From Bacteroidales bacterium (GTDB lineage: Bacteria; Bacteroidota; Bacteroidia; Bacteroidales; P3): DNA of 6,037 nt. Under the pieces are notes generated by a model. It searched no databases, was not told the DNA's origin, and saw nothing but the letters and a program-made list of their open reading frames with translations. Shown one piece after another: positions 1-6,037 of this stretch; position 1 is the stretch's first letter, and each line of letters starts with the position of its first letter. The stretch lies in the NCBI GenBank assembly GCA_031271725.1, contig JAISVE010000099.1:1-6037 (forward strand), in the 5' to 3' direction. A program made the translations under genes and the position numbers.

Positions 1-1
1 G

Positions 2-1765
2 GCAGGTACATATTTTTCAACTTGCAATGAAGGCGGTGCATGGCAAACAGTAATTCCTTTCAATTTTGAATGGCTGAGATTTACCGAGCAACTGCATATT
101 GATTTGGGCATATTATTAGACCCGCTTTCAGTAATGATGCTTTTTGTTATATCAACAGTTTCACTAATGTTGCATATTTACAGTATGGGATATATGAAAG
201 GTGAAAAGGGCTTTCAACGTTACTATGCAGTTCTCTCTCTCTTTACCTTTTCGATGCTTGGTTTGGTAGTCGCAACCAACATCTTCCAGATGTATATTTT
301 CTGGGAACTTGTTGGCGTTTCGTCCTATCTCCTAATCGGCTTCTATTATACAAAACCCTCTGCCGTAGCGGCATCTAAAAAAGCATTTATCGTTACGCGT
401 TTTGCAGACTTGGGCTTCTTAATGGGTATTCTTATCCTTTCATATTTTACCGGAACTTTTGATTTCGGAACACTTACGGAAAATAACGGTGCAAACGTGA
501 TTGGCTCAATGCAGGGGCTTTCCTTTATGGGAATTTCAGCTGCAACTTGGGCAATGACGCTTATATTTATGGGCGGTGCAGGCAAGTCTGCAATGTTTCC
601 GCTGCATATTTGGTTGCCGGATGCCATGGAAGGTCCCACACCTGTTTCCGCACTTATTCACGCTGCAACTATGGTTGTGGCAGGTGTTTATCTTGTGGCA
701 CGTCTTTTTCCGGTTTACCTTTTTGCAACGCCGGAAGTGCTTACGCTTATTGCCTACGTGGGTGCATTCACGGCATTGTTTGCAGCGGTAATTGCAATAA
801 CTCAAACGGATATTAAGCGTGTGCTTGCGTTCTCAACAATTTCGCAAATTGCATATATGATGGTTGCCCTTGGTGTTTCGGGTTTTGACGGGCATCACGG
901 CTTGGGCTATATGGCTTCAATGTTCCATCTCTTTACACATGCTTTCTTTAAGGCACTCTTGTTCTTGGGTGCAGGCGCGGTGATACACGCAGTTCACAGC
1001 AACGAAATGAAAAATATGGGTGCATTGCGGAAATATATGCCAATTACACATATAACTTTTCTTATTGCCTGTTTGGCAATTGCAGGTATTCCGCCGTTTT
1101 CAGGCTTCTTCAGTAAGGACGAAATTCTTGCAGCAGCATTTATGCACGACAAGGTTATATTTGTAACACTGTGGGTAGTGGCAGGTTTAACTGCATTCTA
1201 TATGTTCCGCCTTTATTACAGAATATTTTGGGGCGAGGAAACAGTGCACGAACATGTTCCCCACGAAGCACCGAAGATTATGACTTATCCGCTTATTTTC
1301 CTTGCTGTTCTTTCGGTGATAACGGGCTTTATTCCTTTCGGACGTTTGGTAACAGCCGACCGCCTCGAATACTTTGCCCACATAAATTGGGCAATAGCAG
1401 CAGCAAGTATTTTAGTTGCGCTTACGGGTATTTTTGTAGCAAGAATGCTGTATCGCAAAAAAAGCGAAAAGCCGGCAGCAATTGCTGCCTCACTTGGCGG
1501 ATTCTATCGTGCTGCAGTACGCAAGTTCTACCTTGATGAAGTTTGGTATTTTGTAACGCGCAAAATTATTTTCCGTTACATATCAACCCCGATAGCAAAG
1601 TTTGACAAAAAATATATAGACGGAACAATGGACGCTATAGGCAATACGACCGTTGCAACTTCGGAAGCAATCAAGGGTTTGCAGTCCGGACGTGTGCAAT
1701 GGTATGCTTGGGTGTTTGTTGCCGGACTTTTATTGATAACTGTTTGTTTTTTGATTGCGCTCTAA
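2..1765 (+). CDS. nuoL: NADH-quinone oxidoreductase subunit L (complex I), 5'-truncated by the window edge
   Basis: This is the distal antiporter-like subunit of complex I, an inner-membrane proton-pumping protein. The frame is open from base 2 to the TAA at 1763-1765, giving 587 visible residues. By comparison with E. coli NuoL (613 residues) roughly 40 N-terminal residues (TM1-2) lie upstream. A TTG at 104 is in frame but is internal, since homology continues before it. Family marks in order are: YIFWELVGVSSYLLIGFYY with the TM5 Glu (codon 305-307); GAGKSAMFPLHIWLPDAMEG with the TM7 Lys (584-586); QTDIKRVLAFSTISQ; THAFFKALLFL with a Lys (950-952); and GFFSKDEIL with the TM12 Lys (1115-1117). 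All the classical channel residues are therefore kept. The C-terminal part (about 1500-1765), with YLDEVWYF and GLQSGRVQWYAW, fits the long lateral helix and final TM segment specific to NuoL, and argues against an Mrp antiporter subunit. A transpeptidase gene follows after 33 bases, where nuoM would be expected. Confidence 0.97.
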   Translation, partial: AGTYFSTCNEGGAWQTVIPFNFEWLRFTEQLHIDLGILLDPLSVMMLFVISTVSLMLHIYSMGYMKGEKGFQRYYAVLSLFTFSMLGLVVATNIFQMYIFWELVGVSSYLLIGFYYTKPSAVAASKKAFIVTRFADLGFLMGILILSYFTGTFDFGTLTENNGANVIGSMQGLSFMGISAATWAMTLIFMGGAGKSAMFPLHIWLPDAMEGPTPVSALIHAATMVVAGVYLVARLFPVYLFATPEVLTLIAYVGAFTALFAAVIAITQTDIKRVLAFSTISQIAYMMVALGVSGFDGHHGLGYMASMFHLFTHAFFKALLFLGAGAVIHAVHSNEMKNMGALRKYMPITHITFLIACLAIAGIPPFSGFFSKDEILAAAFMHDKVIFVTLWVVAGLTAFYMFRLYYRIFWGEETVHEHVPHEAPKIMTYPLIFLAVLSVITGFIPFGRLVTADRLEYFAHINWAIAAASILVALTGIFVARMLYRKKSEKPAAIAASLGGFYRAAVRKFYLDEVWYFVTRKIIFRYISTPIAKFDKKYIDGTMDAIGNTTVATSEAIKGLQSGRVQWYAWVFVAGLLLITVCFLIAL

Positions 1766-1798
1766 TGTACAAGACAGAAATAATGAACAAAAACAGAA
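1766..1798 (+). other. nuoL to transpeptidase spacer, start region without Shine-Dalgarno
   Basis: This is a 33-base A-rich spacer. It has no GGAGG-like ribosome site before the ATG at 1799, no TAnnTTTG-type Bacteroidetes -7 element, and no GC stem with a T-run. It therefore gives no reason to split transcription between the two genes. The frame of the downstream gene is closed by a TGA at 1784-1786, so ATG 1799 is its first possible ATG start. Confidence 0.6.
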
Positions 1799-3493
1799 AT
1801 GAAGCGCGTAAAGCCGAAATATAGTTTAAGTAAAAAATCTAAATTAGGATTATGGCTTTCAGGTTTAGGAATTATATTTGGAATATGTGGAATGTCAATA
1901 AATTTGTGGCAGTGTAATTTGGAAAAAGACAAGTATGAATTGTTGAAAGACTTCTCTATGAAAGAATACATTGACTCTTATTTTGCTTTCCATCAATCCG
2001 AGTTTTCGCAATTCGATACATGTTTTGAAATAAAAGAACAGGAAGTTTTAAGAATGCTTTATCAAAAAAATCATAATAATTCCTTTTGGTTTTCGGAAAA
2101 TAATCAAGCAAATGTCCGGTCGGAGCAATTGTTACAAACATTGGCAAACTCAATGAACTACGGTTTGGACACCACCTTATACAATTTACCGTTCGTAAAA
2201 AATTTTACACAATATTTTTCCCAAGATACTCTGATTACAGAACAGAATAAAAAAGCAATGCTGGGTTATGAATTGCATTTGACGCAAGCAACGGTATTAT
2301 TTTTTAAGTATCTGCATTCCGGCATTATGCCCTTTAATCCCTCTGAATACATTACTGATCGCGATTTTGACAGTACAAGTTCTTACTTGGAAATCTACAA
2401 TTATTTTAACAATATCAGCAATTATAAAATTGTGGATATTCTTTATCACGCATTCAAAACCGACAATATAAATTCCGCTATTGACTCGGTTCAGCCGAAA
2501 AATATACATTACAAAACATTGCAAAAGGCGTTAGAAAACTATGTGCAAACCACAGCCATAAATCATGACTCTATTAAGGTTGTTTATTATGAAGAAGATA
2601 CTGTTTGGACAAGTTCTTTTAACAATTACAGAAAGGCATGTTTAGCATTGCAAAAGTTAAGATGGAGTAATATTACTGCCGAGCAATATATTTTTGTAAA
2701 TATTCCGTCATTCACCCTCGATTTTGTTCAGAAAAACCTGTTTGCCTCACAGCATAGAATTGTTTGCGGCAAGATAGAAAACCAAACGCCGGAACTAAAC
2801 AGCCGTTTGTGGCAAATTCAACTTTTTCCCGAATGGCATATTCCTTTCTCGATTTCCGTAAAAGAAATTTTACCAATGGTTAAAAGAGATACTTCCTATC
2901 TTTCGAGGCATAATTACAAGGTGTATAACAGACAGGGGAAATTGCTTTCACCCGATTCTGTTCCTTGGAGAAGATATACTGAAGATTACTTTCCGTTGAA
3001 AATAAGACAAACTGCCGGCTATCACAATTCGCTGGGTATTATTGTCTTTCGTTTTAACAATTCGCATGCAGTGTATTTTCACGATACGCCTGCAAAGGGT
3101 TTATTTAGAGGTTCTTTCAGGGCTTTGTCCCATGGCTGTATGCGTACTCAATACCCTTTTGTACTTGCCAAGGCAATTATGGAATTGGACAATGACATTT
3201 TACATTTGCCGAAAGAAAAACTCGTAGAGATGGGAATATATGAGGAACAAAGGTTGAAAAAGAGGCAATACTATAATGATACTGAGTCAAAATGGGCAGT
3301 GCTCCAAAATCATGTTAAGGAAGAAGAAAAATATTTTTATAATGTAAAAAGCAATATCCCTGTTTATATTAGATATATGACCGCTTATTGTGATGAGAAG
3401 GGCGAACTTTGTTTTGCTCCCGACTTTTACGGCAGGGATTCATTATTGATGCTTCATTATAATAGGATGGTAGAAAAAAATAGCAATAATTAA
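1799..3493 (+). CDS. Membrane-anchored L,D-transpeptidase, YcbB/LdtD-like (YkuD catalytic domain)
   Basis: The predicted role is periplasmic peptidoglycan remodelling by L,D-transpeptidation, joining stem peptides through 3-3 links with a catalytic cysteine. The protein has 564 residues. Residues 1-15 are basic and about 16-37 form one hydrophobic segment without a lipobox, suggesting a signal anchor with the rest in the periplasm. The scaffold region (about 50-250) carries the family pattern WFSENNQANVRSEQLL from Trp97. The catalytic domain runs from about 297: VNIPSF (Asn301), WHIPFSI (Trp346), KEILP (355-359), HDTP (428-431) and SHGCMR with Cys447. The His428-Cys447 spacing of 19 equals that of E. 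coli YcbB (His509, Cys528, from memory). The C-terminal IPVYIRYMTAY (from 520) and YGRD (544-547) are also family marks, so both ends look intact. Only about 40 residues separate Tyr248 from Trp289, where YcbB has its peptidoglycan-binding domain, and no such motif is seen. Sampled DNA is more AT-rich than the nuo genes. It sits between nuoL and nuoM, 5 bases before nuoM. The substrate (cross-link or protein anchoring) cannot be told. Confidence 0.93.
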   Translation: MKRVKPKYSLSKKSKLGLWLSGLGIIFGICGMSINLWQCNLEKDKYELLKDFSMKEYIDSYFAFHQSEFSQFDTCFEIKEQEVLRMLYQKNHNNSFWFSENNQANVRSEQLLQTLANSMNYGLDTTLYNLPFVKNFTQYFSQDTLITEQNKKAMLGYELHLTQATVLFFKYLHSGIMPFNPSEYITDRDFDSTSSYLEIYNYFNNISNYKIVDILYHAFKTDNINSAIDSVQPKNIHYKTLQKALENYVQTTAINHDSIKVVYYEEDTVWTSSFNNYRKACLALQKLRWSNITAEQYIFVNIPSFTLDFVQKNLFASQHRIVCGKIENQTPELNSRLWQIQLFPEWHIPFSISVKEILPMVKRDTSYLSRHNYKVYNRQGKLLSPDSVPWRRYTEDYFPLKIRQTAGYHNSLGIIVFRFNNSHAVYFHDTPAKGLFRGSFRALSHGCMRTQYPFVLAKAIMELDNDILHLPKEKLVEMGIYEEQRLKKRQYYNDTESKWAVLQNHVKEEEKYFYNVKSNIPVYIRYMTAYCDEKGELCFAPDFYGRDSLLMLHYNRMVEKNSNN

Positions 3494-3498
3494 AAATT
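3494..3498 (+). other. 5-base transpeptidase to nuoM junction
   Basis: The transpeptidase stop codon (3491-3493) is followed by only five A/T bases before the nuoM ATG at 3499. No Shine-Dalgarno motif is present, as is common in Bacteroidetes. The closeness implies a shared transcript and possibly translation of nuoM by ribosomes finishing the upstream gene. There is no space for an independent promoter here, although one inside the transpeptidase gene cannot be excluded. Confidence 0.7.
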
Positions 3499-4971
3499 AT
3501 GAATATATTATCACTTTTTGTAGCAATTCCAACACTAATGTTGCTGCTGCTTTTCTTGGTGCGTGGGCAAAACGCAATTCGTACAATTATGGTTGCGGGC
3601 TCGTCTGCACTTATGGTGCTTGCCGGCGTTTTAACCGTAATGTTTTTGCAGGAGAGGGCGGTTAATCCGGACGCAATGCTTTTTGTATCCAACACAGTTT
3701 GGTACGAAGCACTGAATATTCACTATGCAATAGGTGTTGACGGCATTTCCGTACTTATGATAGGATTGTCGGCAGTAATAATGTTTACCGGCGTTTTCTC
3801 GTCATGGAATATGGAACGTTCGTTTTTTATGTGGTTTTGCCTGCTTACAATCGGCGTTTTCGGTTTCTTTATTTCGCTCGACCTGTTTACAATGTTCCTT
3901 TTCTACGAGGTGGCACTTATTCCCATGTACCTGCTGATAGGAGTTTGGGGAACGGGCAAGAAAGAATACTCAGCAATGAAACTTACCCTTATGCTTATGG
4001 CGGGCTCAGCATTACTGCTTACGGGTATTCTTGGTATTTACTTTACAACAGGCGGTACAACAATGAATATTACTGAAATTGCCGAAAACCACATTGTGCC
4101 GATGGCTCACCAATATTGGATATTCCCGCTTACCTTCCTTGGCTTTGGTGTTCTTGGCGCACTCTTTCCTTTCCATACATGGTCGCCTGATGGTCACGCC
4201 TCTGCCCCTACATCCGTATCCATGTTGCATGCGGGCGTACTTATGAAACTTGGCGGTTACGGCTGTTTCCGCGTTGCAATTTTCCTTATGCCGCAGGCGG
4301 CGCAGGAACTTTCATGGATTTTCCTTATCCTTACAGGTATAAGTGTTGTTTACGGTGCGTTAAGCGCAGTTGTGCAGACAGACCTTAAATATATCAACGC
4401 ATATTCCTCTGTGAGCCACTGCGGGCTTGTGCTATTTGCAATATTGATGCTAAACCAAACCGCAATGACAGGCGCAGTACTGCAAATGCTTTCGCATGGT
4501 TTAATGACGGCACTTTTCTTTGCTCTTATCGGGCTTATCTACGGCAGAACGCATACGCGCGACATTAGGGAAATGGGCGGACTAATGAAAATTATGCCTT
4601 TTGCTTCCGTTTGCTATGTGATAGCGGGTTTGGCTTCGTTAGGATTACCGGGTTTGAGCGGCTTTGTTGCGGAAATGACAATTTTTGTAGGCTCTTTTCA
4701 GGAGCAGGATATTTTCCGCAGAGTGCTTACCCTTGTTGCAACAACTTCAATAGTTGTTACGGCGGTGTATATCTTGCGTACGGTGGGCAAATTCCTTTAC
4801 GGCGAAATAGTAAATCCCGAACATACAAAACTGACAGATGCCACTTGGTATGAAAAAGTGTCGGTAGTTGTGTTGATATTGTTTATAGTTGCTATTGGCG
4901 TGCTGCCTTCGTTTTCAAGCGATATTATATCCGAAAGCGTAGCACCTATAATAGCGGGGATTGTGAAATAA
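3499..4971 (+). CDS. nuoM: NADH-quinone oxidoreductase subunit M (complex I)
   Basis: This is the middle antiporter-like, proton-pumping subunit of the complex I membrane arm, with about 14 TM helices. It has 490 residues against 509 in E. coli, so it is complete. The start at ATG 3499 gives a hydrophobic TM1 at once, as in the family. Seen in order are: GVDGISVLMIGLS; FLFYEVALIPMYLLIGVWG with Glu137 (E. coli Glu144); FPFHTWSPDGHASAPT with His226; GVLMKLGGYG with Lys250 (E. coli Lys265); QTDLKYINAYSSVSHCG with His307; MLSHGLMTALFF with His333; RDIREMGGL; and GLSGFVAEM with Glu392 (E. coli Glu407). The E. coli equivalents come from memory but agree by a constant offset of 15 from His226 onward. 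The exception is the TM7 lysine (E. coli Lys234), which is Leu219 here. The HTRDIREMGGL stretch and the overall length separate NuoM from NuoL and NuoN. The gene follows the transpeptidase by 5 bases and precedes nuoN by 32. Confidence 0.97.
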   Translation: MNILSLFVAIPTLMLLLLFLVRGQNAIRTIMVAGSSALMVLAGVLTVMFLQERAVNPDAMLFVSNTVWYEALNIHYAIGVDGISVLMIGLSAVIMFTGVFSSWNMERSFFMWFCLLTIGVFGFFISLDLFTMFLFYEVALIPMYLLIGVWGTGKKEYSAMKLTLMLMAGSALLLTGILGIYFTTGGTTMNITEIAENHIVPMAHQYWIFPLTFLGFGVLGALFPFHTWSPDGHASAPTSVSMLHAGVLMKLGGYGCFRVAIFLMPQAAQELSWIFLILTGISVVYGALSAVVQTDLKYINAYSSVSHCGLVLFAILMLNQTAMTGAVLQMLSHGLMTALFFALIGLIYGRTHTRDIREMGGLMKIMPFASVCYVIAGLASLGLPGLSGFVAEMTIFVGSFQEQDIFRRVLTLVATTSIVVTAVYILRTVGKFLYGEIVNPEHTKLTDATWYEKVSVVVLILFIVAIGVLPSFSSDIISESVAPIIAGIVK

Positions 4972-5003
4972 TTAATAATTAGTAATAAGTAACATCAATT
5001 ATA
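4972..5003 (+). other. nuoM to nuoN spacer, very AT-rich
   Basis: These 32 bases are almost wholly A and T, with tandem TAATAA-like words, and separate the nuoM stop (4969-4971) from the nuoN ATG at 5004. No Shine-Dalgarno motif, GC-rich hairpin or TAnnTTTG promoter element is visible. It is probably a plain intra-operon leader of the A/T-rich type that suits translation initiation in Bacteroidetes. Confidence 0.55.
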
Positions 5004-6037
5004 ATGGACTTTGGAAATTTTTTAGTGATGCGGCAGGAGGCGGGCTTGATGCTTGTGTTCCTGATAATGCTTGTGATTGATATTTTTGCAGGCGAAAATT
5101 CGGCTATAAGAAAATATTTTCAACCGATTGCCTGTGTGCTGTTTTTTGTGCATACCTTGCTCGGTTTTCTTTTTCCGGTTACGGGTGAAGCCTTTGGCGG
5201 ACTTTATGTAACATCCACACTAACTACATGGATGAAGCATATCCTTGACTTGGGCGTGTTGTTTATGTTCCTGCAGAGCGGCTCATGGCTTAACAGCACA
5301 AATGCCTTAAAACAGAGGACAGGGGAGTTCTACGTTGTAAGCCTTGCAACATTGCTCGGAATGTATATTATGGTTTCGGCGGGCAACCTTATGATGCTCT
5401 ACATAGGTATCGAAGCGGCTTCGTTGCCGATGGCTGTGCTTGCTGCTTACAACAAGTTTCAGCATAAGTCGGCGGAAGCGGGCGCAAAGTATATTATGCT
5501 TGCGGCACTTTCGTCCGGCATAATGATTTTCGGCATGTCGTTTCTGTATGCTTCGGCGGGCACGCTTTATTATGGTGATATGAATATGGTGTTGGGAGCA
5601 GGTATTAGTATTGGTTCGGCTCCGGTTATCGGCTGGGCTTCGGGCGACCTTTTCACGATAGTCGGTCTTGTGTTTTTCCTTTCAGGACTTGGCTTTAAGA
5701 TTTCCCTTGTGCCTTTCCATTTGTGGACTGCCGATGTTTATGAAGGTGCACCAACAAGTATTACTGCTTTCTTGTCTGTTGCTTCCAAAGCGGCTGCATG
5801 TTTCGCATTGATATTTGCTTTATACAACGCTTTCGGCTCAATGATAACAACATGGCAACCTCTTTTGTGGTGGCTTATAGTAATAACAATAACACTTGGA
5901 AACCTGTTTGCGCTAAGGCAAAAAGATATTAAACGCTTCTTTGCTTTCTCGTCAATTTCTCAGGCAGGTTATATTATGATGGGTATTCTTTCGGGTACTT
6001 CGCAAGGTATGACAGCGGTTGTGTATTATATGCTTGT
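5004..6037 (+). CDS. nuoN: NADH-quinone oxidoreductase subunit N (complex I), 3'-truncated by the window edge
   Basis: This is the proximal antiporter-like subunit of the complex I membrane arm. The frame opens at ATG 5004 and stays open to the window end, giving 344 full codons. E. coli NuoN has 485 residues, so about 130-140 C-terminal residues (the last TM helices) lie downstream. The start MDFGNFLVMRQEAGLMLVFL leads into TM1. An in-frame ATG at 5028 also exists but would remove residues before TM1. Family marks are: MMLYIGIEAASLPMAVLAAY with Glu137 (E. coli Glu133); GLGFKISLVPFHLWTADVYE with the TM7 Lys232 (E. coli Lys217) and His239; GAPTSITAFLSVASKAA with Lys262 (E. coli Lys247); and RQKDIKRFFAFSSISQAGYI. 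All channel residues that can be checked in the visible part are present. The phrase TADVYEGAPTSITAFLSVASK is diagnostic for NuoN rather than NuoL or NuoM. Its position after nuoM is the standard order. Confidence 0.96.
   Translation, partial: MDFGNFLVMRQEAGLMLVFLIMLVIDIFAGENSAIRKYFQPIACVLFFVHTLLGFLFPVTGEAFGGLYVTSTLTTWMKHILDLGVLFMFLQSGSWLNSTNALKQRTGEFYVVSLATLLGMYIMVSAGNLMMLYIGIEAASLPMAVLAAYNKFQHKSAEAGAKYIMLAALSSGIMIFGMSFLYASAGTLYYGDMNMVLGAGISIGSAPVIGWASGDLFTIVGLVFFLSGLGFKISLVPFHLWTADVYEGAPTSITAFLSVASKAAACFALIFALYNAFGSMITTWQPLLWWLIVITITLGNLFALRQKDIKRFFAFSSISQAGYIMMGILSGTSQGMTAVVYYML

Noticed and set aside
346..816. Overlapping open frames on both strands inside nuoL (such as 346-639 minus, 536-805 minus, 547-816 plus)
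   Set aside because: They are shadows of a strongly conserved NuoL coding frame. Their translations are low-complexity or Cys/Arg/Ser-rich with no recognisable family.
104..1765. TTG at 104 as the true start of nuoL
   Set aside because: The frame is open back to base 2 and the upstream residues fit the loop between TM2 and TM3 of NuoL. A start at 104 would remove the first two helices.
1799..1910. Lipoprotein signal for the transpeptidase because of cysteines at about residues 29 and 39
   Set aside because: The residues before these cysteines (FGI and LWQ) do not form a lipobox, which needs Gly, Ala or Ser just before the Cys. A signal anchor fits better.
1762..1971. Minus-strand 69-codon frame across the nuoL-transpeptidase spacer
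   Set aside because: It covers the spacer and the transpeptidase N-terminus, but it has no recognisable motif and no start signal. It is best explained as an antisense shadow in AT-rich DNA.
3400..3498. Rho-independent terminator after the transpeptidase gene
   Set aside because: There is no GC-rich stem followed by a T-run. The nuoM start codon comes 5 bases after the stop.
4972..5003. AT-rich spacer as an insertion-element end or attachment site
   Set aside because: No paired direct or inverted repeat flanks the neighbouring genes, and no matching copy was seen at the 1766-1798 or 3494-3498 junctions.

Overview
The window lies inside a respiratory complex I (nuo) operon. The organism is most likely a member of the Bacteroidetes, probably Bacteroidales or a relative. 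This rests on three things: moderately AT-rich DNA, start codons preceded by A/T-rich leaders with no Shine-Dalgarno motif, and the style of the proteins. The taxonomic call is an inference, because no rRNA or other marker is present.

Layout, all on the + strand: the 3' part of nuoL (from the window edge to 1765), a complete L,D-transpeptidase gene of the YcbB/LdtD type (1799-3493), complete nuoM (3499-4971), and the 5' part of nuoN (from 5004 to the window edge). The spacers are 33, 5 and 32 bases. None holds a recognisable terminator or Bacteroidetes-type promoter, so the four genes are probably one transcription unit. No RNA gene, mobile element, CRISPR array or long repeat was seen, and no gene-free stretch exceeds 33 bases.

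NuoL, NuoM and NuoN are the three antiporter-like proton-pumping subunits of the complex I membrane arm, and nuoL-nuoM-nuoN is the usual gene order. The departure from that order is the 1.7-kb gene between nuoL and nuoM. It encodes a membrane-anchored enzyme expected to make 3-3 cross-links in peptidoglycan or attach proteins to it on the periplasmic side. It has the full catalytic signature (His428 and Ser-His-Gly-Cys447) but no room for the peptidoglycan-binding domain usual in this family, and sampled stretches are more AT-rich than the neighbouring nuo genes.

A second notable point is in NuoM. The broken-helix lysine present in both NuoL and NuoN of this window, and in E. coli NuoM (Lys234), is replaced by Leu219, while the other key charged residues of NuoM are kept. 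The most interesting signals are therefore an unusual operon composition and an altered proton-channel residue in a standard pathway. No wholly unknown system was found.
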